From NCBI RefSeq assembly GCF_954871325.1, contig NC_088775.1:54971561-55035560 (forward strand): 64,000 nucleotides of DNA. The letters run 5' to 3'. Made by a program: the position numbers and the translations under genes. The DNA comes from Gordionus sp. m RMFG-2023 (Eukaryota; Nematomorpha; Gordioida; Chordodea; Parachordodidae). The notes under the pieces were generated by a model. It was not told where the DNA came from, ran no database searches, and saw nothing but the letters and a program-made list of their open reading frames with translations. Positions 22,934 to 34,180 of the stretch are shown one piece after another. How positions within the stretch are numbered: the stretch's first letter is position 1; every line of letters begins with the position of its first letter.

Positions 22934-23719
22934 GTTGTATTCCATATATTAAATCAACCAAAAAATGTCGATTCTCAACCCGACCACCTTCGATTTTTTT
23001 AAAAATTTGCCTGTTGGTAGTATATATGTCGTAATTTTTAAAGGGATCATGACTATCCGGGATCTTCACAGGATTTAAAGGGATCCCTTTAAAATTTCAA
23101 TTTTTTAAAGGATAAAGAACTATACGGTATTATCACTGGGGCAGAGATTGACCTCCAGTTGAATAAATCTTTTGATTAGCTATCGAATGATACCCTATAC
23201 TAGACATATCTTATATCATAAGGCCAAAAGAAACAAAATTGAAAATTAAAAACGCAACGAAACTCGTGGAAAACGCTTTTAAAATAAGATTCCTCTTTAT
23301 CACGATTAAAACGTGATAATCCCGTATTATCATTCCTTAATTATCAACCCTAATATTTTAGTTATCCCTTTAAATCCCGTGAAGATCCCGGATAGTCATG
23401 ATCCCTTTAAAAATTACGACATATACACTAACTAATAAAAATGTAAAATTTTACTTTTCAAATCGGCTTACTTCATGAGATATGGCCATCTTTAGAAACG
23501 CGAAAATTTCAAAATACACTATATTTAATTTTAAATACCTCAAAAAATAATTAAGCTATAGACATTTATATTTTATTAAATAACTCTTTAATATGATACA
23601 AAATTTATTTTATTGAAAAAAGTCTATTACTAAAAACCGGAAATGGCTATAAAATAAAAATTGCTCTTTTTTTCCTATCAAATTTTTTTTACAGATAGAC
23701 ATTATACCTCTTAATTTGG
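22934..23719. mobile_element. Copy of the CCATAT/AACCCGA inverted-repeat family, interrupted
   Basis: Starts ATTCCATATATTAAATCAAC with TCAACCCGACCACCTTCGAT just inside, the same outer repeat as at 49013. The body continues (AAATTTTACTTTTCAAATCG, GATATGGCCATC) on both sides of a 395-bp insertion at 23027-23421. The right part is cut off by the hAT-1 piece beginning at 23720. Confidence 0.65.
23027..23421. mobile_element. 395-bp MITE with ~57-bp terminal repeats, TATA/TA duplication
   Basis: Terminal inverted repeats start TGTCGTAATTTTTAAAGGG, continue through CATGACTATCCGGGATCTTC and are almost identical on the two sides over nearly 60 bp. Flanks are TATA on both sides (23023-23026 and 23422-23425). 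The host repeat reads through cleanly when the insert is removed. The TA-type target fits Tc1/mariner-derived or similar MITEs. No coding sequence. Confidence 0.8.
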
Positions 23720-23960
23720 CAGAGACCTGCAGAGGTACCATTTGCACGGCCCCCGGATTATTTTTCAAAAATTTTTTACGGCCCGGCCCGGATATTTAAA
23801 AAAAAAATTTGAGCCCGACCCGGCCCGGATTTTTTTAAAAAAAAATTTAGGCCCGGCTCGGAATTTTTATATTCGACCTGGTATATATAAAAAATTCACC
23901 TATTCGGTATTTTATCATATTTTTCGACGAGTATTATCATTTAATAAGCAAGCATATTAG
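23720..23960 (-). mobile_element. hAT-1 right-end fragment
   Basis: CAGAGACCTGCAGAGGTACC, then CATTTGCACGGCCC and alternating GGCCCGGCCCGG blocks with A runs, then ACCTATTCGGTATTTTATCA and TATTATCATTTAATAAGC. This is the reverse complement of 53590-53809 in the complete copy. The other end of this insertion is missing. Confidence 0.75.
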
Positions 23961-23971
23961 CTAATGTTGTT

Positions 23972-24173
23972 AAACGGCTCGTTTTGAGCCGATTTTTAAA
24001 AACGGCTAACTCAATATTTTCGCCAGAAAAATATTGACTAAGCCTCGAAATTTCGATACTATATGTCTAGAACTTTGCTCCTTCTATGAACAAAATTTTC
24101 AGGCTTGCGTAATATTTTCTGGATAAAATACTGTGTTCGCCGTTTTTAAAAATCGGCTCAAAACGAGCCGTTT
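23972..24173. mobile_element. 202-bp MITE with perfect 35-bp terminal repeats
   Basis: The first 35 bases (AAACGGCTCGTTTTGAGCCG and on) are the exact reverse complement of the last 35. Each repeat itself contains the near-palindrome CGGCTCGTTTTGAGCCG, so each end could form its own hairpin. The perfect match points to a young copy. A solo fragment lies at 3336-3361. Confidence 0.85.
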
Positions 24174-24258
24174 AATAAAAATGACCAATATCTAACTCAA
24201 TGTGATGACCAATGACCAATATGTGACCCAATGTGATGACCAATATATAAATAGGTGA
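24174..24258. repeat. Short tandem repeat (GATGACCAATA)
   Basis: Phrases AATGACCAATAT, CAATGTGATGACCAAT and ATGACCAATAT recur four times in about 80 bp. Confidence 0.6.
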
Positions 24259-24422
24259 TGACATGGAAGTTGGACAATAGGCTTTGAATTCTATATAGTT
24301 AAAACAATTATGATTTACAAAATATTCTAAATCCACGTAAGAAGAAAAGTTATTAAAATTCTATTCCAAGATAAAGTCATAACTTATGGTATAAAATAAC
24401 TTTAAATGTAAATCAATCATAA

Positions 24423-24782
24423 TGGACATATATGAATACATAGATAGCCTTAAAAAATATTTACAAATGAATTATCAGTTGAATTTATTAGTGAACTACC
24501 TATTGATATTTTTCGTATTTTCGATTTCTTGAATTATGACCAATTGTGGAAATTAACTGAATTACCTATAGATAGGTATAATTAAAAAATATTACATCCT
24601 AAAAAAGAAAACAAAACTATAATTTCAAGTCTATATCAAAATGTAATTGAAACATATAAATTAAAAGATATAAATTATATGATTAAATTTAAAGAAATGT
24701 TTGTGATTAAAGAAGTTAATGATACAAATATTAAAGAAAATAATAAAATTAAAAAATTTTTTTTAAACTTTAAACTTTGAAG
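24423..24782 (+). pseudogene. Possible coding relic, F-box-like start
   Basis: A frame from 24423 opens MDIYEYIDSLKKYL. After a one-base slip the adjacent frame continues EFISELPIDIFRIFDFLNYD, then QLWKLTELPIDRYN, a stop and a Lys/Asn-rich stretch. ELPIDIFRIFDFL resembles the first half of an F-box (LPxDIFxxIFxFL), but it is short and alone. It could equally be a gag-like N-terminus of the element that follows. Weak. Confidence 0.25.
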
Positions 24783-25039
24783 ACAAATAAAAGTATGTAA
24801 AAACTAAACGTCTTAATTTTAGAAAAATAATGGATCATTTTCCAAAAATTTGAGGCTAAAGAAATTATTTTTTACTAAAAGCAATGATGACCCAATGAAG
24901 AATTATTATTTTAAAACACTTTTTAAATTAAAAGGGTGTGAAATTTAAATTTTATTTTAAAGAGAGGGTAAATGTGCATAATATTTATTTGCATATTTTA
25001 ACCTCAGGATTGAAAATATTAGTATATGAGTAAAATAAA

Positions 25040-25120
25040 TTAAACACTAAAACGCGAAAAAATAAATTGGACATTAAAACGCGAAAAATAAATTAAACAC
25101 TAAAGCGCAAAAAATGAAAA
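25040..25120. repeat. Three-unit ~27-bp tandem repeat (AAACGCGAAAA)
   Basis: ACACTAAAACGCGAAAAAAT, ACATTAAAACGCGAAAAATA and ACACTAAAGCGCAAAAAATG follow each other with AAATTAA linkers. Confidence 0.7.
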
Positions 25121-25620
25121 CCCTAAAAATATTATATAAATAACGGGTATGACTAAATACTGAATTGCTAAAATTAATTGCTAAAAAGCAATTAATCATA
25201 ATCAATCAAAATTTTATTATGTATATTTTATTTAATGAAAATTTTTAAAACTTTTTTTAAAATATACTTATATTATTTTTTTATTAAATGAAGGATACTT
25301 ATTAAATATCATATAATATATAATTTTATTTTGAGTTAATATTATTATAAAAGAAATATTTTCATAGCTTATTAAAACATAAATAAATTTTTTTCAATTT
25401 AAAAATTAACAAATATACATCCGTAAGAGGGCGTTATATGCGTAAATATGTAAGTATCATTTTAGGAAACCGGAATGATGATTGGATAGCGCTTTTTTTA
25501 TATTTGGGTATATATACATATGAAAAACCTAAAAATTAAAAAAAAAATTTACGTTTCTTTGATGTTTAATTTATGAGTAGGTTTAGAATAGTAAAATAAT
25601 GGAAATTTTCTAAGGTAAAT
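25121..25620. other. AT-rich flank of the satellite
   Basis: Contains GACTAAATACTGAATTGCT near 25152-25170, a piece of the satellite unit that starts at 25621, so the array may once have been longer. Otherwise featureless. Confidence 0.4.
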
Positions 25621-26897
25621 ATTGCTGGCGTTATTTATCAAAATCTCTTAATTTTTGTTTTATATGTGTATATTTACGTGCTAAGCATTATCCTAAAAAT
25701 TTTTTGGAAAATATTATGATTTGACCGAATGCCGAGCTTAAAACCGACCACTTACTAAATATTCGATTGACCAAATTTACTAGTAATACAATTTGAAAAA
25801 TGTTGGACCAAATTTACTAGTAATACAATTTGAAAAATGTTGATTTTCGTTTTATATATCTATAAATACGTATAAAACATAATCCCAAAAAATATTTTTA
25901 AAATATCGCTATTTGGCGGATAACCGACTCGTAACTGACCCAATGACTAAATACTGAATTGCTGGCGTTTTAAATCAAAATATCTTAATTTTTGTTTTAT
26001 ATGTGTATATTTACGTGCTAAGCATTATCCTAAAAAATTTTTTGAAAATAATTTGATTTGACTGATTGCCGAGCTCAAAACCGACCACTTAATAAATATT
26101 CGATTGGCCAAATTTACTAGTAATATAATTTGAAAAATGTTGATTTTCGTTTTATATATCTATTAATACGTATAAAACATAATCCCAAAAAATATTTTTA
26201 AAATATCTCTATTTGGCGGATAACCGACTCGTAGCCCACCCAATGACTAAATACTGAATTGCTGGCGTTTTAAAACAAAATATCTTAATTTTTGTTTTAT
26301 ATGTGTATATTTACGTGCTAAGCATTATCCCAAAAAATATTTTGAAAATATTATGATTTAACCGATTGCCGAGCTTAAAACCGACTACTTACTAAATATT
26401 CGATTGACCAAATTTACTAGTAATATAATTTGAAAAATGTTGATTTTCGTTTTATATATCTATAAATACGTATAAAACATAATCCCAAAAAATATTTTTA
26501 AAATATCTCTATTTGGCGGATAACCGACTCGTAGCCCACCCAATGACTAAATACTGAATTGCTGGCGTTTTAAATCAAAATATCTTAATTTTTGTTTTAT
26601 ATGTGTATGTTTACGTGCTAAGCATTATCCTAAAAAATTTTTTGAAAATAATTTGATTTGACCGATTGCCGACAAAACCGACCACTTAGTAAATATTCGA
26701 TTGACTAAATTTACTAGTAATACAATTTGAAAAATGTTGATTTTCGTTTTATTTATCTATAAATACGTGTAAAACATAATCCCAAAAAATATTTTTAAAA
26801 TATCGCTATTTGGCGGATAACCGACTCGTAGCCCACCCAATGACTAAATACTGAATTGCTGGCGTTTTAAATCAAAATATCTTAATTTTTGTTTTAC
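25621..26897 (+). repeat. ~300-bp tandem satellite with dimeric structure
   Basis: The phrase ATTGCTGGCG recurs at 25621, 25958, 26258, 26558 and 26855, giving periods of 337, 300, 300 and 297 bp. The longer first unit is explained by a 37-bp internal duplication at 25774-25847. Each unit splits into two related halves of about 150 bp: TTTTGTTTTATATGTGTATA then TTTACGTGCTAAGCATTATC, against TTTCGTTTTATATATCTATA then AATACGTATAAAACATAATC. So the array is a higher-order repeat of an older ~150-bp monomer. Confidence 0.85.
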
Positions 26898-27463
26898 TGG
26901 GAAAAATATTTAAATAAAGAGAAACAAATTTATAGGACGCAGTTCCTAAAGAAGATCATTTTTATTGGGGGAAGAAATTTGGAGGATCATTCGAATCAGG
27001 ATAAAAAAGGTAAATAAATATTGTATTTGTTAAATATCTTGTTGCACACAACGCAATTATTGTTTAGGATAAAATTTTTATAATCTATATTTTAATGAAA
27101 ACATGGTTTATTTTTTTATTAGTAATCATAGGAATTCTAACTTTGATAAAATGCAAATTTATAAGAATAATTTTGTTAAAGTATTTAATTCGAGTTTTGA
27201 TAAATTGGATGTGACCAATTGTGTGGTTACAGTTTTGATTTTTTTCATCTTAATTAAGATAATTAAGAATAAATATTTTACAAATAAAGTGAGTAAGTTA
27301 GATGATTCTAATGTTGTGGTGTGAATACTATGTCATCTGATAAATTTTAAGATTTTTCTGAAAATCTAAAAAATAGTTTAAATTTGATTCTAATTGAACT
27401 TAAAAATTTAAATATCCAGAAAATAAGTAATTCCAGAGAAATGAGAAGTCAAATACTAGTGAA
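26898..27463 (+). other. Leader region before the zinc-knuckle frame
   Basis: Includes a 73-codon frame (27103-27324) with one hydrophobic stretch (VVTVLIFFILIKIIK) that could be a membrane segment or chance, and a GGGGGAAGAAATTTGGAGGA tract near 26967-26986. Could be the 5' part of the element carrying the next frame. Confidence 0.3.
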
Positions 27464-28060
27464 ATGCCTATTGTTGGTAAAAGTATTATGACGTCAAAAG
27501 ATATAAATGTTAGTTTGGATTCATTTATGAGTGAAATTTCTGAGAAAATTTCTGAAATTGTGATTAATAAACCTGTGAAGGTTGTAAACTACTTTAAAAG
27601 AAATGAAAATGAAGGTGTAATTTCAAATTATATAAAAGAAATTAAAGAAAATTTGAATAATATTTCTAAAGATATAGATACAATTAGAAATAAAAATCAT
27701 AATTTTAGTGAAAATTGTGATATTTGTGACCGGAGGGGTCATAGTGGGAAAAATTTTTCGCGTGAGCGAAAGATCAGCGAAAATGTGAATGTAAAATTAA
27801 ATGATATATTTTGTCATCGATGTGGTTTTACAGGTCATATTAAAAAGAATTGCATAGTGAAAGAAGCAAATTTTAAAAATGGTTTTCCAAAAAGACCACC
27901 GGTATTGATAAATCCAGTAGTACGTAATATAAAAGATTCTATTATTTTAAATTCAAGTGAAAAAGATGTGAGCAATACAGATAATGACCGAATGTGTTTT
28001 AAATGTGAGAAAATGGGTCATGTGGTCATGAATTGTGTTCAATATGTGAGTGAAATGTAA
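27464..28060 (+). mobile_element. Retroelement gag-like fossil with CCHC zinc knuckles
   Basis: A 198-codon frame with a charged, coiled-coil-like N-terminal half (residues 20-80). Two classical CCHC zinc knuckles follow, CHRCGFTGHIKKNC near 117-130 and CFKCEKMGHVVMNC near 178-191, plus a less regular one near 85. This is the pattern of an LTR-retrotransposon nucleocapsid. No pol is seen near it; a Tc1/mariner copy begins 400 bp downstream, and an LTR-like edge lies at 30862. It is treated as a broken fossil. A cellular zinc-knuckle protein is less likely in this setting. Confidence 0.55.
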
Positions 28061-28461
28061 TGACAATATGATTTGAAAGAGAATCATATAGAAATTGAAA
28101 AATCATATATTAATAATAAAATTTGTAATATATATAGTGTTGTTAAAAATAATTTCAATATATTTAATAAAAAAAATATGGGTATTCAGAGGCCATTAAA
28201 TTCAAACTTTAATAAAACTAACAACTACACTTTATTTTTCATCTAATAAATTCCAATAGTATAATCATAAAAATCGATATCTAATAATTCGAATTCCAAT
28301 TCATAAATATACAACTCATTTAATAAAATCTCCGACTTATTTCATATAAAAAATCACACACTGAATAAAATATTATTTTTCCAATAAAAACATATTATCA
28401 AAAGAATAATAATCTGATTGACATTTCTTGAAAATAAATAAACATTCATTATTTATCTCTT
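28061..28461. other. AT-rich spacer
   Basis: Short frames on the plus strand continue the amino-acid style of the gag-like frame without a clear motif. Confidence 0.3.
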
Positions 28462-28649
28462 TACAGGGTTGCATGTGTTTTATTTGGTGATATAATAAAA
28501 ACAAAAACTATCAAGTGGTATAATAATAAGTTTGAAGTGTTTAAAAAAACAGAAATACCACATTTATGTATTAGGAAAAAAATTTAACAATTAATAAAAA
28601 TTTCTCATAAAACTTTTTAATTACAAAAAAATAATTTTTTAAATTTAAA

Positions 28650-29075
28650 ATGTTTAATATTAATAATATTTTATCCAATAATACCAATAATAGTTTTAAA
28701 AATTCTTCTTTATATAATAATAATTCCTTTTTATCTAATCATTCCTTTACCACATCATTTTCGCAATCTGCTATAAGTGCCAATTCTACAATAATAAACC
28801 CTATAAACTCACCGGCAATTCAAAACCCAAAAAGAAAATATAATTGCTGGAATAAAGAGAAAATGGACATAGTAACCAAATTGTTGTCCCAGCCGGAAAT
28901 GGAAAGAATGAAAATAAAGGATATTGCCAGACATATTGATATGTCAATAGTCTCGGTTAACAAATTAAGGCAAGAAACATTTCCAGAGTTTATAGGGGGG
29001 GGCATTAAAGCAATATCAAATTCAAAAAAGGGATGCAAAAAAAAGACACATCCGAAATCGAAAGAAAGGTTATAA
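28650..29075 (+). pseudogene. Tc1/mariner transposase, N-terminal DNA-binding part
   Basis: 141 codons. After an Asn/Ser-rich leader (about 1-60), residues 65-110 hold a helix-turn-helix: WNKEKMDIVTKLLSQPE, IKDIARHIDMSIVSVNKL. A basic stretch follows (KKGCKKKTHPKSKERL). In an intact transposase this part binds the terminal repeats. The frame stops before the catalytic domain, which resumes at about 29290 in another frame. Confidence 0.75.
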
Positions 29076-29284
29076 ATATTTTAATGGATAACAACACCTC
29101 GACTATCAAAGATATCATAGAAATTAGCCTCCAGGTTTCCCAAAAAATGAGGGGACCATCCGAAAATATATAAAAAAATAGGATGGTCTAAAAAAAGGGC
29201 TGGAATAAAGCCCGATCGACGAAATACACCAGGAGCAATTCGCATTCGCCAGGCTTATTGCCTTAAAATGCTAAACATTCCTAT

Positions 29285-29833
29285 GAAAAAGTGTTCTTCC
29301 TGAATAAAACAGGCACAAACCTACATACATGTTGTACCTGTGTATGCTTGGGCCCCTTACAACGTCACACCAACTGTGATAGTTCCACCTTCCAAAGGCA
29401 AGAACGCTAGCATTTTATGTACAATAGGAATTAATGGCCTTATAACCTATCGAATTATTAAGGGCCCTTTAATGGGTTGCTTTTCCTTGATTATCTGAGA
29501 GAATTAGTAACAATTCTTCCAAATGATGCAATTATCATTATGGATAATACCGCAATACACAAGTGTCATCTTATTGATAGCTATAAAAATCGAATTGAAT
29601 ATCTTCCGCCATATTCACCTCAATTAAATCCTATTGAAAACTTTTTCGGGGTCATGAAAAACAAATATAGGTCTATACCAAGGCCAAACAATAGAGATCA
29701 AATCATAAATAATGTTACTTCGATATTAAATCAGTACATTCCGTACGATTTTACAAACTTTTATAATCATATACATGATTTTTTGGAACTTGGTTTTCGG
29801 GGACAACCAATCAAAGGTAATATAAATTTATAA
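29285..29833 (+). pseudogene. Tc1/mariner transposase, catalytic DDE part
   Basis: The readable part 29477-29833 contains IIIMDNTAIHK (second Asp at residue 23) and YLPPYSPQLNPIENFFG (Glu at residue 54). That leaves 30 residues between D and E, against 34 in the common DD34E form. Upstream near 29297-29320 the first catalytic block reads FLNKTGTNLH, where the family has a DETG-type sequence, so the first Asp is replaced by Asn. Between the two is VPVYAWAPYN in another frame. With the lost Asp and broken frame the copy cannot be active. Confidence 0.85.
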
Positions 29834-30493
29834 AATATTTTAAATATATTTTTATCTTTTCTCTATTTATATAAAAATAAAGATGCCAATTTCGGAACAC
29901 TCAAAACTAAACGAGAATGCAATTTTAAAATATAATATTTTCTTACAAAATTAAATCATTATGTAAATTATTATTATTGTGTTTGTATTTGTAATTATAG
30001 ATTATTATAATATATACAAAAATATTCTTTGGTTGATAATTTTTATATTTCGTTCTTCTGAGCGCTTTTCTATAGAAAAAAACGAATGGCATTTACATTT
30101 ATCTGCAATATAAGTTAATTACGTGGCTGATTTTAAGTTTAAATTCTTTAGTGTAAGTCTTTATGATCAATATTGAGATTTAAGGTTCATAAATAAAGAT
30201 CATTAAATACATAGTATTATTTTTTGTTGATGATTTATACAATACAGTATTACCACTTATACTTCCAAATCTTCCAAAAAATTAATTTTCCAATTACATA
30301 CGTTATTCTAGAAACATTTCATAGGTAAATTCTTATGTTACTTTTTTTAAAAAAAATTATTGTAAAAATTTGAAAAAATATTCACTTAAACTATTTTTTC
30401 CTAATACATAAATGTGGTATTTCTGTTTTTTTGAATACTTCAAAATTAGTTTTTGTTTTTATTATATCATCAAATAAAATACATGCAACCCTG

Positions 30494-30861
30494 TAATTCA
30501 ACATTTGCAAGAATAACAATCTTATTGATTTATCATTCTTCACTTATTCTTATATCCAACTTGATCAATAATTATTATTCCTAATTATTCATGATTTACT
30601 GATGAAAATAACAATTTTGAAAATTGATCTGACAAAATTACGATTTATGAGGACAATTTACGTTAAGGATATCAAGCTTACGTTTTAAACAAACTTACAT
30701 ACAAACTCAAAGATTTGAACAAACCACCGTACAAACACAATAAAAGATTTGGACAAGCAACGATTACAATGACTCATGAAACGATTTGAAGAATCATTTG
30801 AACGACAAGCTTTCTATGACAGCTTAGATGAAATTATGGGAAGGCTTTTTAGAAGAGGGAG
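30494..30861. other. Spacer after the Tc1/mariner copy
   Basis: Near 30690-30800 the plus strand repeats ACAAAC-TCAAAGATTTGAACAA-like phrases, a weak direct repeat. No domain found. Confidence 0.35.
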
Positions 30862-31091
30862 AATGTTATATAATAGGAATTAATAAATTAAAATATTATA
30901 ACACGCATTCATTAAATTATCTTTACTTTATTCTGATATATTTAACTTATTCAAATTGTGCAAATTATACTTTTATTTTTAGTTTTGCTTTTCGTTTTAT
31001 AACTTAACCTTTTGATATATATTCTAATTTATGTTTATAAATAATATATATATAGCGTATAGAAGATAATTAACAAAGAAAGTGTTCCAAT
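30862..31091 (+). mobile_element. Possible LTR edge of a retroelement fossil
   Basis: A purine tract AGAAGAGGGAGAA is followed at once by TGTTATATAATAGG, the usual order of polypurine tract and LTR start. The presumed LTR runs into the hAT copy at 31092. It may belong with the gag-like fossil at 27464. No second LTR was found, so this is tentative. Confidence 0.35.
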
Positions 31092-32047
31092 TAGAGGTGG
31101 GCGCGGGCCGTGAAATTACGCGTTACGGCGTGAATGTGAAGAAATTTTAAATTATTAGGCGTGACGGGCCTTTCCAAAATTTTCCCCGTGCGTGAGTAGG
31201 CGTGAACACAAATTTCTAAATACGGAAATTTTAATTTTTAAAATAGTTTTTTATTAATATAAATTTGCAAATTTATAATTTTAAAAAATATATATTTTAT
31301 TTATTATTTAATTTAGTTTTTTTTAAAAAAAGATTAGTTTTTCAAAACAAAAAATCTTTCGCATTTTATAAACAACATCCGAGTGAACCAATTTTTACTT
31401 TTGCTAGCTTTTTCTTTTAAAATTTATATGTTCAAATACAAATCAAATTTATCAACAAGCTTATTTACATGTATATAATGATCTTCTTTCAAGTATTTTA
31501 TTATTATATATATATTATTTTACAATGAAAATATAATTCTTCACATTAAATTATAAATTTTAGTATTTACAAATGTCATTGAAGTTTTTACTTTTTATTA
31601 TTTGTAATAAATGCTTTAATGTAATGTATGAGTAGTGAAGGAGTAGAATTTATAATATTATATTAATATATAATAAGTATTTCTTTATTACCAATTAAAC
31701 TCAAAGATCTAGAGTACTATTAGACCCAACAAAATACAACAACCAATGAAAAATAATAAATTAATGGAAATATGGTAATACATAAATTTAAATATGTTTT
31801 ATTTTCATTTATCTTTATTATTTATACTAATCATTTTTCAAATTATAATGATTCGAAATTAATATAACTCATTGTTTAAATTTTCTCATATTTACCAACA
31901 AATCTAACATACTCAATATAATTGTCATAAATAAAGTTGCATATTTGGATTATATATATAGTTAACAAATATTTTAAAAATTTCAAACATTACTCATATG
32001 ATTTAAAATCTTGTTGTTTTATTAATTTTGGTTTATACCTTTTTATT

Positions 32048-32150
32048 GTTTCCACGTCAATTCAGCGCAGCGACAACTCGGCGCAACGTCAATTCTGCGC
32101 GGCGACAATTCGGCGCAACGTCAATTCGGCGCGGCGTCAATTGGCGCGTA
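32048..32150. repeat. FB-B copy 1 left motif array
   Basis: About six to seven units of CGTCAATTCGGCGCGG or variants (CGACAACTCGGCGCAA), without spacers. The terminal repeat is the outermost unit. Confidence 0.85.
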
Positions 32151-33874
32151 TCTAATACAGTTGCAATTTATTATAAATTTATTAGTATAAAAAAAAGGAT
32201 GATTAAATAGAAATGATTTTGAATGTTGGTCATATAAATTATTTCTTCGTATTTTTTTTTACAAAAATCTCAATTTTATTTACTAAATGTGTAATATCAA
32301 TAAAAAAATTAACAACCAATATTTATACCGATTTCCTTGCTGGACCAATTTACCACATTATAAGGTAGGGGAGACTGGGGTTAATTGGACCGATTTTTAT
32401 AAAATTGGCTATAGCTCCTGGTTTTTTAGATAATATAAAAAAAATATATGATTAGATACCTAAAACTATACTCTATAAAGTTTCCTTATAAAAAATTTTA
32501 AGAATATAATCATTTTTTTTGAATTTTAATTTTTGTAAAAGAACAATTTTGTCCAACAAGCCCCAATAGCGGGTAAATTAAGGCAAGTTATATATAAAAA
32601 TTGAAACTTAATTTTGGTTAATTTAATAAACATTTTGTATTTTTTTCATTATTAACTGCCATAATTGACGTGTATGGTTTAGCAAGCCCTGCTAACTCTA
32701 AATTTCTGGATATAATAAATACTCATAAAACTTTCCCAAATTATAAAAACTTCATCAATATTTTATTTCTTAAATAAAATTTTTAATAATTATTTCAAAA
32801 GATTTTTTGTCTATAGACGTAAACTAATAAAAACTATATTATGATAAAATTTTAACCTTCTGGTGTATTTAATTTTAAGATGAGATTAAGTGGTTTGCCA
32901 AGCCCCGGTACCTAACCCCAGTCTCCCCTATTTTGATTAGTAGCCAATATTATGTAAGCGAGATTTTGCTCTAAATGTAAGAAAAGTTTGGACTTCTATC
33001 TCTAATCTTAAATCGGACGTTTAACAACACTAATGTTGATCCAATAAAATTCAAATTAAGACTTATTCATTTTTTAGATTTATTAAAAATCCTTAAAATA
33101 ATTCTATTAATCATTTTAAATATATATTATGTTTAACTAATTTTTTCTATTATAAAATAATCAAAAACGAATTAACGCACAAAGGCAATTTCATGGCTGT
33201 TTATGATTGATATTTAGGATTTATGCTAAGAAATCATAATATCTCCTTTATGTCCAAAATGTTTATTAAATTAACCTAAATTAAGTTTCAATTTTTATAA
33301 ATAATTTGCTTCAATTTATAAGTATTATGATATTTTTAACAATAAAACAATAAAATTATTCTATACGTATCATTATTAATAAATAAAAATGCATTTCAAT
33401 TTATTATAGCTAAAAAAACCAATGATTTAGGAAGCCCCTTGAATTTGCCCCACCCCGCTATTGGGGCTTTTTGGATATTATTTTTACTTTTTCAAAAAGT
33501 AAAATTTAAAAAAATTGATTATATTCTTAAAATTTTTATAAGGTACCTTTATAGAGTATAGTTTTAGGAGGTATCTGATCATATATTATTTTTTATATTA
33601 TATAAAAAAAATCAGGAGCTAAATTTTGTAAAAATCGGTCCAATTAACCCCAGTCTCCCCTACCTTATAATGTGGTAAACTGGTCCAGCAAGGAAATCGG
33701 TATAAATATTGGTTGTTAATTTTTTTTTATTGATATTACACATTTAGTAAATAAAATTAGATTTTTGTAAAAAAAAATACGAAGAAATAATTAATATGAC
33801 CAACATTCAAAATCATTTCTATTTAATCATCCTTTTTTTTATACTAATAAATTTATAATAAATTGCAACTGTAT

Positions 33875-34025
33875 TAGATACGCGCCGAATTGACGCCGCG
33901 CCGAATTGACGTTGCGCCGAGTTGTCGCCGCGCTGAATTGACGATGCGCCGAATTGACGCCGCGCCGAGTTTTCTGCGCCGAATTGTCGTGCGCCAAAAT
34001 TTTCACGCCGAATTGACGTTATACC
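33875..34025. repeat. FB-B copy 1 right motif array
   Basis: About nine units of GCCGAATTGACGCCGC-type sequence, the mirror of the left array. It has more units than the left array. Confidence 0.85.
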
Positions 34026-34180
34026 CTTTTTATTAATCAGGCTAAGGAAAATCACATGATATATTTTTCTAATATATTATTTAAATTTTAAACAAATGGT
34101 CTTAATTTTTTTACTATAATCTTTGGTTTAAATCATTTTAGAAAAATACTTAATTCATTCATTCTTTATTTATTAAATAA

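Larger units (their letters stand above)
28464..30493 (+). mobile_element. Tc1/mariner-type transposon, both ends present
   Basis: A 2,030-bp element flanked by TA on both sides (28462-28463, 30494-30495). Terminal repeats begin CAGGGTTGCATGT and remain similar for more than 100 bp (down to CCACATTTATGTATTAGGAA), with about 20 extra bases in the left one. It carries a transposase in two separate readable parts (28650-29075 and 29477-29833). The TA target, long terminal repeats and DDE motif place it in the IS630-Tc1-mariner superfamily. Confidence 0.9.
32048..34025. mobile_element. Foldback element FB-B copy 1, 9-bp TSD
   Basis: A 1,978-bp insertion inside E1 flanked by CTTTTTATT on both sides (32039-32047, 34026-34034). 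Left end GTTTCCACGTCAATTCAGCG, right end (other strand) GGTATAACGTCAATTCGGCG. Each end carries an array of 15-16-bp units around CAATTCGGCGC, followed by an inverted arm of about 250 bp that starts GTATCTAATACAGTTGCAAT. The centre contains three copies of AGGGGAGACTGGGGTTA in orders plus, minus, minus. The same element lies in opposite orientation at 56936-59118. No transposase. Confidence 0.85.

Noticed and set aside
33819-34055. 78-codon minus-strand frame and plus-strand frames at 31937-32210
   Set aside because: Same array by-product in FB-B copy 1; not conserved in frame with copy 2.
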